This document shows, piece after piece, positions 25,401 through 34,067 of a stretch of 64,000 nt of DNA. How positions within the stretch are numbered: the first letter of the stretch is position 1; each line of letters starts with the position of its first letter. Below the pieces are notes generated by a model. The model searched no databases, was not told the DNA's origin, and saw nothing but the letters and a program-made list of their open reading frames with translations. The stretch covers positions 5,766,001 through 5,830,000 of the forward strand of contig NC_077222.1 of the NCBI RefSeq assembly GCF_024763615.1. Reading direction: 5' to 3'. A program made the position numbers and the translations under genes. Source of the DNA: Phlebotomus papatasi (Eukaryota > Arthropoda > Insecta > Diptera > Psychodidae).

Positions 25401-27809
25401 GCGAAGCTTGGTGGTTGTGGAATCTTTTAGCACTCCGTGGTGAGGCATGTAGTAAGTAGGTGAGGAATAAGACCCCGCAGGAACAGGCTCAACCCAACCT
25501 TGCTTGAGCTGTTCATTCATGACCTCATTGTAAAGTGTTCGAAGCTCAGGCTTCTTTTGAAATCTCCGTTCCAGTGCTAGAAGTTGACGAATAGCAAGAG
25601 ATCGTGAATCTCCTAAGACATTAGGATTTTCTCGGAATGGTAGTTGGACTACAAAGCGACCCTCTGAATTGCGAGAATGGGTGGTCACAAAGTGATGCTC
25701 AGCAGCGCGTTGATCGTCAGTAACGTCTTCGTCAGTAGGCAAATTTTCGATCTCCCAGAAGCGTCGTAGAGTCTCATTGAGAGCAGTAGTGGACAAGCAT
25801 ACAGAATCTAGGTCATCAGGAGGAGGTACTGGTTCATGTTCTCCAACGACAACATATCCGAACACTGTCTCTTTGAGAAGAGGGAGACCGCGTCCCAGAG
25901 GAATGGTATCAGTGAGCCAGCTGGCCCAATAGGGATTGCCGCACAACAATAAATCGACCGGATGCTGCTTTGACCATGCGGGATCAGCCAACTGAATATG
26001 ATGGGGCAGTCGAATAGCCTTTGTGTCAACTTTCCAATTTGGAATATCTCCTGTAATTTTGGGCAGCACGAAGCACTTGAATGAGAACGCAGTGTCAGAT
26101 GTCCGTGAAAGGATAGTCATCTGAACATAAAACTTTGCCTTGGAACGACTTTCGTTGATTCCCGAAACGTTGCAGCTCGTAGAGAATTTTGGAAGATTGA
26201 GACGAGAATACAAATCGAAAGTCATGATATTTATTTGAGCGGCGCCATCTAGGACAAGACGACATGGGATAGGTTCTCCATCTGATGTAAGAGCATTCAC
26301 AAGGGCAGTCGCTAAGAAGACTTTCGGAGGAGAATCGGCAGGTTGATTCTTATGTGAATAACTCAAGGCAAGAACCGAAGGCGAACCACCGCCATCCGAC
26401 AGAGAATCGGATGACTTTTTAACAGACATCCCATTATTAGGCGCTTGAGGCCTAGGGTGATCATCCGCAGCAGAGGCAAAATGGTCGTGCAGTAAAATGT
26501 TGTGCCTCATATGACATTTTGAACATTTATGATAAGTGCAGGTGTGTGTCAAATGGGTGGCAAAACAATTCCTACACAGACTGAGTCTTTTAACGGTTTG
26601 AAATTTCTCCTCCACGGGTAGGCTCAAGAACTTTGCACATTTGTATAAGGCATGTGACGATTCTTGGCAGAGACGGCAATTGGAGGAAGTGGCTGAGGTG
26701 GCGAGAGCATTGGCGGATTTGCGCGATGGCATAGATTTATTGTGAGATTGACGTGAGTTAGGTGTGGTACTTTGACTGGGCTTAGTGGGTATTGGAGTAG
26801 CGTTCCGCTGATCTATGCATCTTTGATTGAGGAATTCACCAAACATCTTCAAATTGGGCACTTCATTGCCTATTTTACGACCCCACAAAATGCGCGACTC
26901 CGAATCCAAACGGTCAAGAGCATATTGGATAAGCCAGGGATCCCGTTGAGTGACTTTCATGGCGTCCAAAGCCATGGTGGACTCATTAAAGATGTTTGTG
27001 ATTTCGTGAATAGCATTGGGATTATTGGCAGTGATGCGCGGCATGGCAAAAAAGGCTTTGATATTGTCACTGATAATATCATTTTTGCGTTCGAATTTAT
27101 TAATCAGGATATCCCATGCAACTTTAAAATTGTCTTCCGTGATGGAAATATTTTTAATCGCGGAGTATGCATCTCCAGAAACAGCGGATTTCAGATAATC
27201 CAAGCGTTGAACATTACTGATACCAGGGAAATTAATAACTGAGGCCGTGAAGCGGTCTTTAAATGAAATCCATGAGCTAAATTTTCCATCAAAATGCGGG
27301 AGGTCTTTTTGAGGGAGTTTATTGACAGGAGGGGCAAATCTATTTGGATTGGTACTTGCTGCGTTTGTTGATAAAGTGCTGAGGAGCAAGTCCATTTGCT
27401 GTTGGTGACGCTGTTCCGATTGTGCCAAGAAGGATGTAATGAAGCGCATGAGGTCGGATGAGGTAGCCGAAGCAGATTTGGATTCCTCCTCATCTTTCGA
27501 AGTGCTAGGAAGCTCTAGGATGATCTTCTCGATTGCCGCAATCAGCTTATCACATCTCGCGTAGAATGACTGAGCATACTTCCTCTCTTCCAGCACCAAT
27601 GCATCCCCTTCCAATTGATCCGTGACAGTCGCATGCACTGATTCGAATCTCTCCCTAATTGAACGCACCATCTTGATCTGCGTCTCCAGGTTGCCCTTGA
27701 ACCCAATGAATTCCCTCTCTTCATTGCTGAGCCTGTCAATGTAATCTTCGATGCGGCCGATAGCTGACAGGAGGTTGCATCGAACTAGCTTGGCTTCGAT
27801 AGATGCCAT
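22419..27809 (-). CDS. BEL/Pao Gag-Pol polyprotein
   Basis: One uninterrupted ORF of 1796 codons from the preferred start MASIEAK. An earlier in-frame Met at 27881 lies inside LTR sequence and is less likely. In order: a Gag region of DUF1759 type; Cys/His zinc knuckles (about 376-440: CRLC, CRNC, CSKC); an aspartic protease with active site LVLDGA (about 518, Gly-Ala after Asp where Ser/Thr-Gly/Ala is usual); a reverse transcriptase with TADISKMYLQV and YVDD (about 925); RNase H (IFCDAS, about 1098); an integrase with an HHCC-like finger (..CVRCRR) and D-D-E at about 1477, 1547 and 1597 (GVDFAGP, FSDHGKNF, GLWEAC); and a C-terminal DUF5641-like tail. All catalytic blocks look intact, so the copy may be competent. 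Confidence 0.95.
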   Translation of the reverse strand: MASIEAKLVRCNLLSAIGRIEDYIDRLSNEEREFIGFKGNLETQIKMVRSIRERFESVHATVTDQLEGDALVLEERKYAQSFYARCDKLIAAIEKIILELPSTSKDEEESKSASATSSDLMRFITSFLAQSEQRHQQQMDLLLSTLSTNAASTNPNRFAPPVNKLPQKDLPHFDGKFSSWISFKDRFTASVINFPGISNVQRLDYLKSAVSGDAYSAIKNISITEDNFKVAWDILINKFERKNDIISDNIKAFFAMPRITANNPNAIHEITNIFNESTMALDAMKVTQRDPWLIQYALDRLDSESRILWGRKIGNEVPNLKMFGEFLNQRCIDQRNATPIPTKPSQSTTPNSRQSHNKSMPSRKSANALATSATSSNCRLCQESSHALYKCAKFLSLPVEEKFQTVKRLSLCRNCFATHLTHTCTYHKCSKCHMRHNILLHDHFASAADDHPRPQAPNNGMSVKKSSDSLSDGGGSPSVLALSYSHKNQPADSPPKVFLATALVNALTSDGEPIPCRLVLDGAAQINIMTFDLYSRLNLPKFSTSCNVSGINESRSKAKFYVQMTILSRTSDTAFSFKCFVLPKITGDIPNWKVDTKAIRLPHHIQLADPAWSKQHPVDLLLCGNPYWASWLTDTIPLGRGLPLLKETVFGYVVVGEHEPVPPPDDLDSVCLSTTALNETLRRFWEIENLPTDEDVTDDQRAAEHHFVTTHSRNSEGRFVVQLPFRENPNVLGDSRSLAIRQLLALERRFQKKPELRTLYNEVMNEQLKQGWVEPVPAGSYSSPTYYMPHHGVLKDSTTTKLRIVFNASAKTSNGLCLNHLLRVGPTVQPTLAETLLRFRRCQFALTADISKMYLQVVLDPSHSDFQRFVWRPDKSQPIQDYRVTRVCFGVASSPFLATRALLQLAQEHQQSHPLASMALRRSFYVDDCLVSTDSLDEAILIKSQLIDVLQSAGFQLAKWTSNQSQLMPSCVANSRGDVNIGESLSSALGLKWDPHTDCFKFYSPISPSEECKTKRQMTAAIARLFDPIGLVGPIIVVAKILLQDVHRQTKGWDDEFPTEISKSWQDYVINLQHIDEVSVPRWISSIANPIRVELHIFCDASLKAYGAAAYIVTQDSADNRCSQLLTSKSRVAPLKPQLTIPRLELCGAHLAGELARKIETIYNPAETHFWCDSMVVLHWLHSTTDNFKIFIAKRVKETLAVSKTSQWRHVSTKMNPADLISRGASPRQLSDSSLWWNGPSWLLESQESWPPEFNKDSFPHTDPTVLVETSSGEERSILSKLLGHASSLDKLQRLTVHWLRFIKQSIPEGSRHSGPISAEELEKGLKVLIRMDQTENFPGLMRHLTAQKTVMNSKWKQLGSLTPFVDPDGIIRVGGRLEQSDETFSTKHPIILPKSRLTDLIIEKEHLRQLHAGPSLLLATVRQRFWPIGGRNSTRKIIRRCVRCRRANPKPLTQLMGQLPHHRVKYFRPFQSTGVDFAGPIQYRPSVPRGVAQRNVGLCKGYIAVFVCMASKAVHLEFVTSLSTEAFLASFRRFAARRNTPRNMFSDHGKNFEGAAREIARLYQQEQFQREIQSQTSGDGVIWQFNPPRAPHHGGLWEACVKSVKHHLTRISQHATLSYEEISTVLCQIEAILNSRPICRISNDPNELSFLTPGHFLTGAPGNAPPDPDVIHVPVNRLSCWQLCQHRAQTFGQKFRVFYLNTLQQRNKWRCDQPNIAPQDVVLMLDETQTGSKWILGQVETVTSGKDGRVRVVSVRTPQGLYVRPITKIARLLDEDPDVCSNQSTDQSEHPGENV

Positions 27810-27870
27810 CTTGAATCTGGGGTGAACTGCAATTGAGTGCGCTGGGCCCTGTCCACGAAGGACCAAATTA

Positions 27871-28130
27871 TGTGCAATCACACAAACCTTTCAATGAGAA
27901 GAAAATACAAAGATATTAAAATCCCCACGTTCCAGATCACTTGCACAAGCTGTGCCTTTTCCAACGAACCTTTTAAATAGAAAAAAATGATAGCGAAAAT
28001 CAGCGCCCACCCTCAAGCTCAAATGGATTGATTGTGATTCCCTGTACGCACCTTGAAATAGTAGAAAAAATATAAAAATTAGGGCAATCTGCCCGTCCAC
28101 TAAATATCCGTGGTCGAACGGACAAAATTA
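27871..28130 (-). repeat. Extra partial LTR (tandem duplication of the LTR 3' tail)
   Basis: 260 bp matching the first ~258 bp of the complete LTR on the plus strand, i.e. the 3' (U5-side) part in element orientation. It sits directly between the full 5' LTR and the internal region. The junction falls at a shared word: ACGGACAAAATT in the LTR and AAGGACCAAATT next to the primer-binding region. Confidence 0.9.
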
Positions 28131-28838
28131 TGTGCAATCACACAAACCTTTCAATGAGAAGAAAATACAAAGATATTAAAATCCCCACGTTCCAGATCAC
28201 TTGCACAAGCTGTGCCTTTTCCAACGAACCTTTTAAATAGAAAAAAATGATAGCGAAAATCAGCGCCCACCCTCAAGCTCAAATGGATTGATTGTGATTC
28301 CCTGTACGCACCTTGAAATAGTAGAAAAAATATAAAAATTAGGGCAATCTGCCCGTCCACTAAATATCCGTGGTCGAACGGACAAAATTTTTCCAGTGTC
28401 GCAAGTCAGCTCTGGATTTTCACCAGGAAAAATTTGCTGCACACAGCTACCACGAGGTTGCACGTGGTGGGGCAAATTTCGATGAAGAAAAATCACAATT
28501 TCCGCCACCAATATTTTATTAACAATAGTTTTTCACGTCTACCACCTCACTGACAATTTCACTAAGTTTAAACTATTTTTTTTTACAATTCTTACTACTT
28601 TGATTTTTCACTATAAATTTCTTTGCTCTCTGGCCACTTAATACTTCAAGACTAAATGATGAAAAAAGAAGTTAGATGGGAAAAGTGATGAGGAAGTGGG
28701 AATTGGAAAACGGGATCTTTTTGGGAGTGATAAAAAACTTGCTCTTCTGGAGTGGTCAGATAATTCGCTGGCAAGCTATTTGGCGCGCGTCGCACGCAAC
28801 TCATTTGCAACTCCCGCCAAAACTTAAAGGTTTAAACA
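28131..28838 (-). repeat. 5' LTR of the BEL/Pao element (full copy)
   Basis: 708 bp, identical in edges and length to the left LTR, with one substitution seen. In element orientation it starts TGTTTAAACC and ends GATTGCACA. It is followed by the extra partial LTR rather than directly by the primer-binding region. Confidence 0.95.
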
Positions 28839-28843
28839 ACTAC

Positions 28844-31800
28844 GTTTTTAGTTTTTTTTCGAAATCGTCCCATAAGTGTTTTCATTAATTTTCCAACAAG
28901 TTTTGAAACCGGAATTATTCGCAATGTTTAATTTGTTCGAAGTCAAAATTCAATTCGTTCAAGCATTCTAAAAGCGATGAAATTTTTGTAGATTTTTTTC
29001 AGAATATCATTTTGAACAATCGGATGTTATTTTAAATAAAACCAAAAATTTAAGGGGTTACGTAGGTTACAAAGACTACAAACAGCAATTTTTTTTAATA
29101 TTTATTTCTCGAACATAATAAGAAAGTAAATTCTTTTAAACTTTTAAGCATATACGTACAACTTCTGAACAAAATTTTTTGAAATTTTCATTAAAAAAAA
29201 TTGAATCAGACTTTAGTCCGAAAAAAAATTCTCTATGGGTCATCGGTAACTCAATAGTCCTTATAGGGTTAATTCTTTAGGGACCATAACATGCAGCAAA
29301 ATATCATAGCTCAGGAATTAATCGAACTTCTACTACAAAATAAATATACCATAAAATCATACAATTTTGTGCCACTTTTTCAAGTTTTTCTTAAATATTT
29401 TCCAAATTAGTTGAGGTTTTTAAATGATATTTTTATCCAGCATAACTACACATATCTGGACCATAGCCTTATAGTGGAAAAATAAATTCAGGTATCATTG
29501 GACGAGGAAGAAAATTTCTTGTACATCTGGCACAAAGTTGTAAATGAAAGTTGTAAAATTTTGTGCAACCCTCTTTTTATCAATAAAATTGGTGTTGAAC
29601 TCGTAATCTCACAACTTTGGCTTCAAATCATCACTCTATAAGTATTCACGAATAATCAGTACATAAAACGAGTTTTATTTTCATTCCCATTGAATTTAAT
29701 TCAATTAATTATTGTTTATAATTTATTTTTTATAAGTCAATTCAGCTAACATAGGCTAACTAACTAGGCTAGTGCGACCCATCCTTAGAAAGGTCTCAGC
29801 TTCGGCTACAACTAAATTTTCGTCGAAATTGCTAACGTGGATTTCGAAATATTCGATTTCGAAATTACGAAAATCAATTTTTCGATTATAGTTCCCCTGG
29901 CGGTGGTCGCAGGAAGTTATAATAACAGGACCTTTAATTTGCACCATCAGTGATCAAATTCCGACAACTAGAACGGCTCAAAATAAATAAAGTCTTTAAA
30001 TGATTATAAACATTTGCAAAATTTATACACCAAACGAAAGACTTAAACGATCAAAAGAGATATATAGAAATATTGATCCAAACTATTTCTTTTATATTTA
30101 GATAGGTTTTCAAAATTTAAGTTTTTATTTATCAACTGATTTGATCAAAATAGGACGATTCGGATTTTTTGAATGGTCGTGAAATTTGCAACCCTGAAAT
30201 GAGCTGTATTGGTCTTAAATGGTAATAGAGTGATAAAGTGTCGGTTCGGTTTCATTCGATTATCTTTTTTTTCGGTCTGGGGACCAAATGGTATGAAATA
30301 TTGGAGTCCGTTTTGAATGACCCCTCAATAACTAGAAATTATCTTTTATTATTATGTTTAAGAATACTAAGAACTAGTTTAGTAACTAATTAAATCAGGC
30401 AATATGTTGTGTTTGTTAAAATTGCAGAGTTCTAAAGTTTGAGTTACGAATTTGGGTCATTTATTAACTTAAGGGAGAAGCCTGAATTAGAAATCCAATA
30501 CTTAGCAGTTTTTGCGATCGTTTTTAAGAAGAAGAAGGAAAAAAAGATCAAGCTTTATGAAATTTTTGGCATATGATTATACTAATGAAACGTTCACTAG
30601 AGCGCCTCGTTGCAATACAGTAGACTCTCTCTCGGATAAATTGGGCATTTGGGGCGAAATTTCATCTGGTTTATCGATAGATTTGAGCGTCAAAGCCTTT
30701 GTAATTTCCACACAAAACGCTCAATTATAAACAATCACGATAAAATACGAAGAACTACAGCAAATTTGGGCGAATTAGATTCATATTTAAACGTGAAAAT
30801 TGCCAACAAAATTTAGTGTCTGATTGAAAAAGAGCCGATTGAGCGAGAGTCTACTGTACTCCCTAATTGGCGGGAAATCTACAACTCTACTTCGTAATTC
30901 TCGTCTGAGAAAAAAATCTAAGATTTTCAATTTTTATAAGTGCATTTCATGGTTAAACCAAAAAATCCGAAAATTGTGAAGTAGGAACTTTTCTTTTACT
31001 GTTTTTCAAAACAGAGCATATTTTGACGTGAAACATTGACTTTAATACTCTGTAAAAGATATTAAAAATATTTTTTCAAATACGATTTAAGTTTCAACTA
31101 AAAGAAAATTTAATTCTGAAAAGAATAAGCCTCGATTTTGAGGTTCTTTAGAAGCTCATCTTTTGTAGTCTGAGGTGAAATCCGACCTCATTGGATCGGG
31201 CCCAAATTTTGGATTTATGAGAAATGGAGAAAACGTACGTTCTTCAAAGTTTTGGAAATTTTGCAAATCTGTTCAGCACCCTTTTGTTTTCGTCTCTGTA
31301 TCTTCGAAAATAATTTGAATCGACTTCGGAATTCATGCTTGCTCCTTTACAAAGCTTTTTATTACGTCTCCGTGACTACTAAAAATTAAGTAGCGCGCTC
31401 TTTAAGATCGTCTTCAGACTAGAGGTTTAGCCTAGTCCCCGAGGGTCTCAAAACCTTAAACAGCGACCGATTTTATAGATTTTTGAAAATGTAATAGGTC
31501 ATTTGCCCTTAATAATCCAATCGTAAGCCAAAATTTTCCAAAAAATCTTGACTGATAAGATATTAGAGAAGTCCGTAAAAGGGTTTTAGAACTTTTATAG
31601 GAATTTCAACACAAAATTCTTATTGTCTTTTAAAGGTGCTTTAAAAGACTTGTAAGAGTTTTGATTCTATAAAGGCAGCTATTTTTCTTCTTGGGTATAT
31701 TTTTTGAAGTCTAAAATGATTTTTTGATATTGGAATGTTCCACATGATTCAAGCGCCACTAGCGGTGATTAAATGAACTTTCAAAGTTCAGAAAACTTGC

Positions 31801-32431
31801 AGGGATTTTTATAATATTCTTTTTGCTTCTGAGATGGAAGAAATTTATTCGTTAGGCAAATTCGCGCTGCAAATAATTCATAAAGAACTTTTATAAATTT
31901 ATCCTTGAGGTTTTTTTTATCAGTTGGCAGCTAAAGATTTATTCTGCTTCTTCTCGACTCTTTGAAGATCACTCTAAGTTTGAAAAAAAGCCATTGTTTT
32001 TCATAAAAAATATACATTCTTCATAAGTAAATAAAAGAAATACAAGCTTTTTATTTAATCAAACATTATTTATTGATCTTTTTTATTTTATGATTGTCGA
32101 TTAAGCTTTTGGAAAACTCGTTTTTGATTAATTACAATATGCTAATAATTACATACCATTCACAGTGTATGTCTTGAGAATTATTTTTGAGGAGAAAAGA
32201 GGCAGTTTTTTTTCACAGGACAGGGTATAATTTGCATACAATAAGTACACAGAAATTGCACAGAAGTTTAAATCTTTTTTTTTGTTGAATTTAGCAATTC
32301 ACATATTTTGGCCATTAATTTCTCCTCAGTTAACGATAGTTCGTTGAAGGTGAAGAAAAGCTTTTTTTTCGAGGCGTTTTAGGTCGCGCGATATTTTCAG
32401 ATAATCTTTTTCTTTTGCTAAAACCACTAAA
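28844..32431. other. AT-rich intergenic DNA between BEL element and tube
   Basis: No host gene recognised. It holds an old repeat at 29055-29275 (like 1865-2060, followed by an AGGG-TTAA word), core-motif copies near 29892 and 31753, and a pogo-like MITE at 30618-30856. The tube 3' UTR and poly(A) site should lie at its right end: minus-strand AATAAA words occur around 32060-32075. Confidence 0.5.
30618..30856. mobile_element. pogo/Tigger-like MITE, copy 2
   Basis: CAGTAGACTCTCTCTCGG to GCGAGAGTCTACTG with TA on both sides (30616-30617 and 30857-30858). It aligns along its whole length with 4621-4862 and 47586-47819. Confidence 0.8.
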
Positions 32432-33599
32432 TTATTTGCCTTGGAGCATTGGGAGATTGGGAATGTTGGGAATACTGTCGGAAATGATTTCACTAGTGGA
32501 CTGGAATGTTTCAGAGTCTGAACTGAGGTTGACATCCGTGTTTTCGGATTTGGTTTCATTTGCTGGGGGCGCTCGGGGCATGAGGAGACTGAAGTGGGGT
32601 AGATTGTCTGAGGAATCTTCAGGGGGATCTGCTCGATGGACTCGAAGTAAACTGACATCCGGAAGGACGTCATTTATCTCAGTATTTGGAATTTCCGTGT
32701 TATTCTCCGAGTTACTGGTCACAGTGTCCGGAATATCCGTGGAGAGAGTGTCAATGCTACTTGGAATATTTCTCGAAGCATTTGATGGACCATCTTCCCC
32801 GCCAACGAGAACAATTCCATCATTCCCAACAATGTCCGAATGCAAGGAGAAATTACTGTCTTGCGTCACTGAAACACTTGATACAGAGAATTCGATAAGA
32901 TTCTCTGAAATTCCATTCCTAGATTCATCCAATCGGATTTTCTGTTGGTCATTTGGAGTCCATTTGTCGTAGAAATCCCGGTTGTTGTCCATTTGACTGC
33001 GATCGTTGTTCAAGTTCGATGAATTTGGATACTCCATGTTGCTGAGAATGCCTCCTATTGCCTCAATTTCCTCATCAGGAGGCAGTGTGATGTCAATCTT
33101 GGCAGCTGGACCCTTATCCGGACGCTTAGGTAGAGGTTCTTCAAGAGAAAAATCACGTGAACGCATGAAAATCTTCCCAGGGAGTTCAACTTACCGTTTA
33201 GTAGATCACAGGCCACGTATTCTGCAGCACGGAAGAGCTCAGCCTTCACCAGGAGCTGCAGGAGATGTGCGAGATTAGGACGGATTCTCCCGGATGTGCC
33301 CCATTCGTCAATTAGCACCTCAGCTGCCAATCGACTTCCTTTGTTGTTCTCAATTATCCTACAAAAAAATCATCCATTCTGATTAATCCTTCCAGCAAGA
33401 ACTACCATTTAACTCACTTTATATGCTCAGCATTGTATTTTCCACCAAATACCAAAATATCAGCATCTTCTTCCAGTTTCTTCGGGATGATCCTCATCAA
33501 TTTCTTCCAGTTTTGCGAAGAATCCAGCTGTTGAGCGATTTTAAAGACTTCAGCTGATGGCAAGTGACGAATTTCCGTTTTCCGTGTAAGTGTTGTCAT
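32432..33599 (-). CDS. tube: Tube, Toll-pathway death-domain adaptor (3 exons)
   Basis: Adaptor that links MyD88 to Pelle below the Toll receptor, in dorsoventral patterning and immunity. Exons: 33599-33418, 33358-33195, 33138-32432, predicting 350 residues. The N-terminal ~115 residues are a death domain with Tube hallmarks: TRKTEIRHL, WKKLMRIIPK, IDEWGTSGRIRPNL, and HLLQLLVKAELFRAAEYVA, followed by PLPKRPDKGPAA. The rest (about 120-350) is Ser/Asn/Asp-rich and low complexity. There is no kinase domain, as in Drosophila and mosquitoes and unlike the IRAK4-like Tube of many other insects. The second intron is very short (56 nt). The exon-3 acceptor was chosen because it keeps the PLPKRP frame. 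It diverges from the carrier gene on the other strand. Confidence 0.85.
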
Positions 33600-34067
33600 T
33601 GGGATCTATTGTATTCGCTCCTGAGGGATTTTTAAGGGAAAATTCCTGGCCAAAAAGTGTTTTTTGCAAACGGAAACCCGCTTATTCAACTCCTTGTTTT
33701 TATTTTTCGCTGTCAAATCAAATTTCGAACAAGCTTCTAATGAATCCCGTCAGAGGGCTTTTTGGCGCCACTTTTGGCCTTATCAAATTTTATCTCATGG
33801 AAAATGCTCAATTAATCCTAAAGAATTTCTGGAATTTATGCTGCAAATTTGAAAATTCAACACTGATAAATCAATGAGTGCAAAAATACAAGAAAATTTT
33901 GATTTTTCTCGCGATTTTGTCTGTTTTTTTCGTGGTGCATGAACACCCTGTGATGTCAAATGTGTTTTGGGTTATCAGCTGATCATGCCAGCGATGCCAG
34001 CTGATGTTTGTTATTTAATTACGGCGCAGTCCCTTTAAAAAAACCCTTCCGCTGATGCTGCTCACAA
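33600..34067. promoter_or_regulatory. Bidirectional promoter between tube and the SLC25 carrier
   Basis: The two start codons are 468 bp apart, pointing outwards. The segment has ATCAGCTGAT at 33974-33983 and GCCAGCTGAT at 33996-34005. The first matches the Drosophila housekeeping core-promoter E-box motif AWCAGCTGWT exactly. There is no convincing TATA box. Shared or coupled transcription is an inference from spacing. Confidence 0.55.

Larger units (their letters stand above)
21718..28838 (-). mobile_element. Full-length BEL/Pao LTR retrotransposon
   Basis: A 7.1-kb element in minus orientation. It has LTRs of 708 bp at 21718-22425 and 28131-28838 (TG...CA ends), a 5-bp target duplication ACTAC (21713-21717 and 28839-28843), a single Gag-Pol ORF, and an extra partial LTR at 27871-28130. 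The LTRs differ at one position that I could find by eye (GATAGAAAA versus GATAAAAAA), so insertion is very recent. The polypurine stretch next to the 3' LTR (GGGGGAGAA on the minus strand) overlaps the end of the ORF. The sequence after the 5' LTR, TAATTTGGTCCTTCG, should contain the primer-binding site; I could not assign the tRNA. Confidence 0.95.

Noticed and set aside
27810..27881. Earlier Met for the BEL ORF
   Set aside because: It would start inside LTR sequence and cross the primer-binding region; MASIEAK at 27809 is the natural start.
32326..32673. Alternative minus-strand frame ending NNLVVLAKEKDYLKI..., as another C-terminus of tube
   Set aside because: It overlaps the in-frame tube exon, no GT donor or plausible intron links it, and the annotated frame ends cleanly at 32432. 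A single-base error could connect them, but nothing in the sequence requires it.
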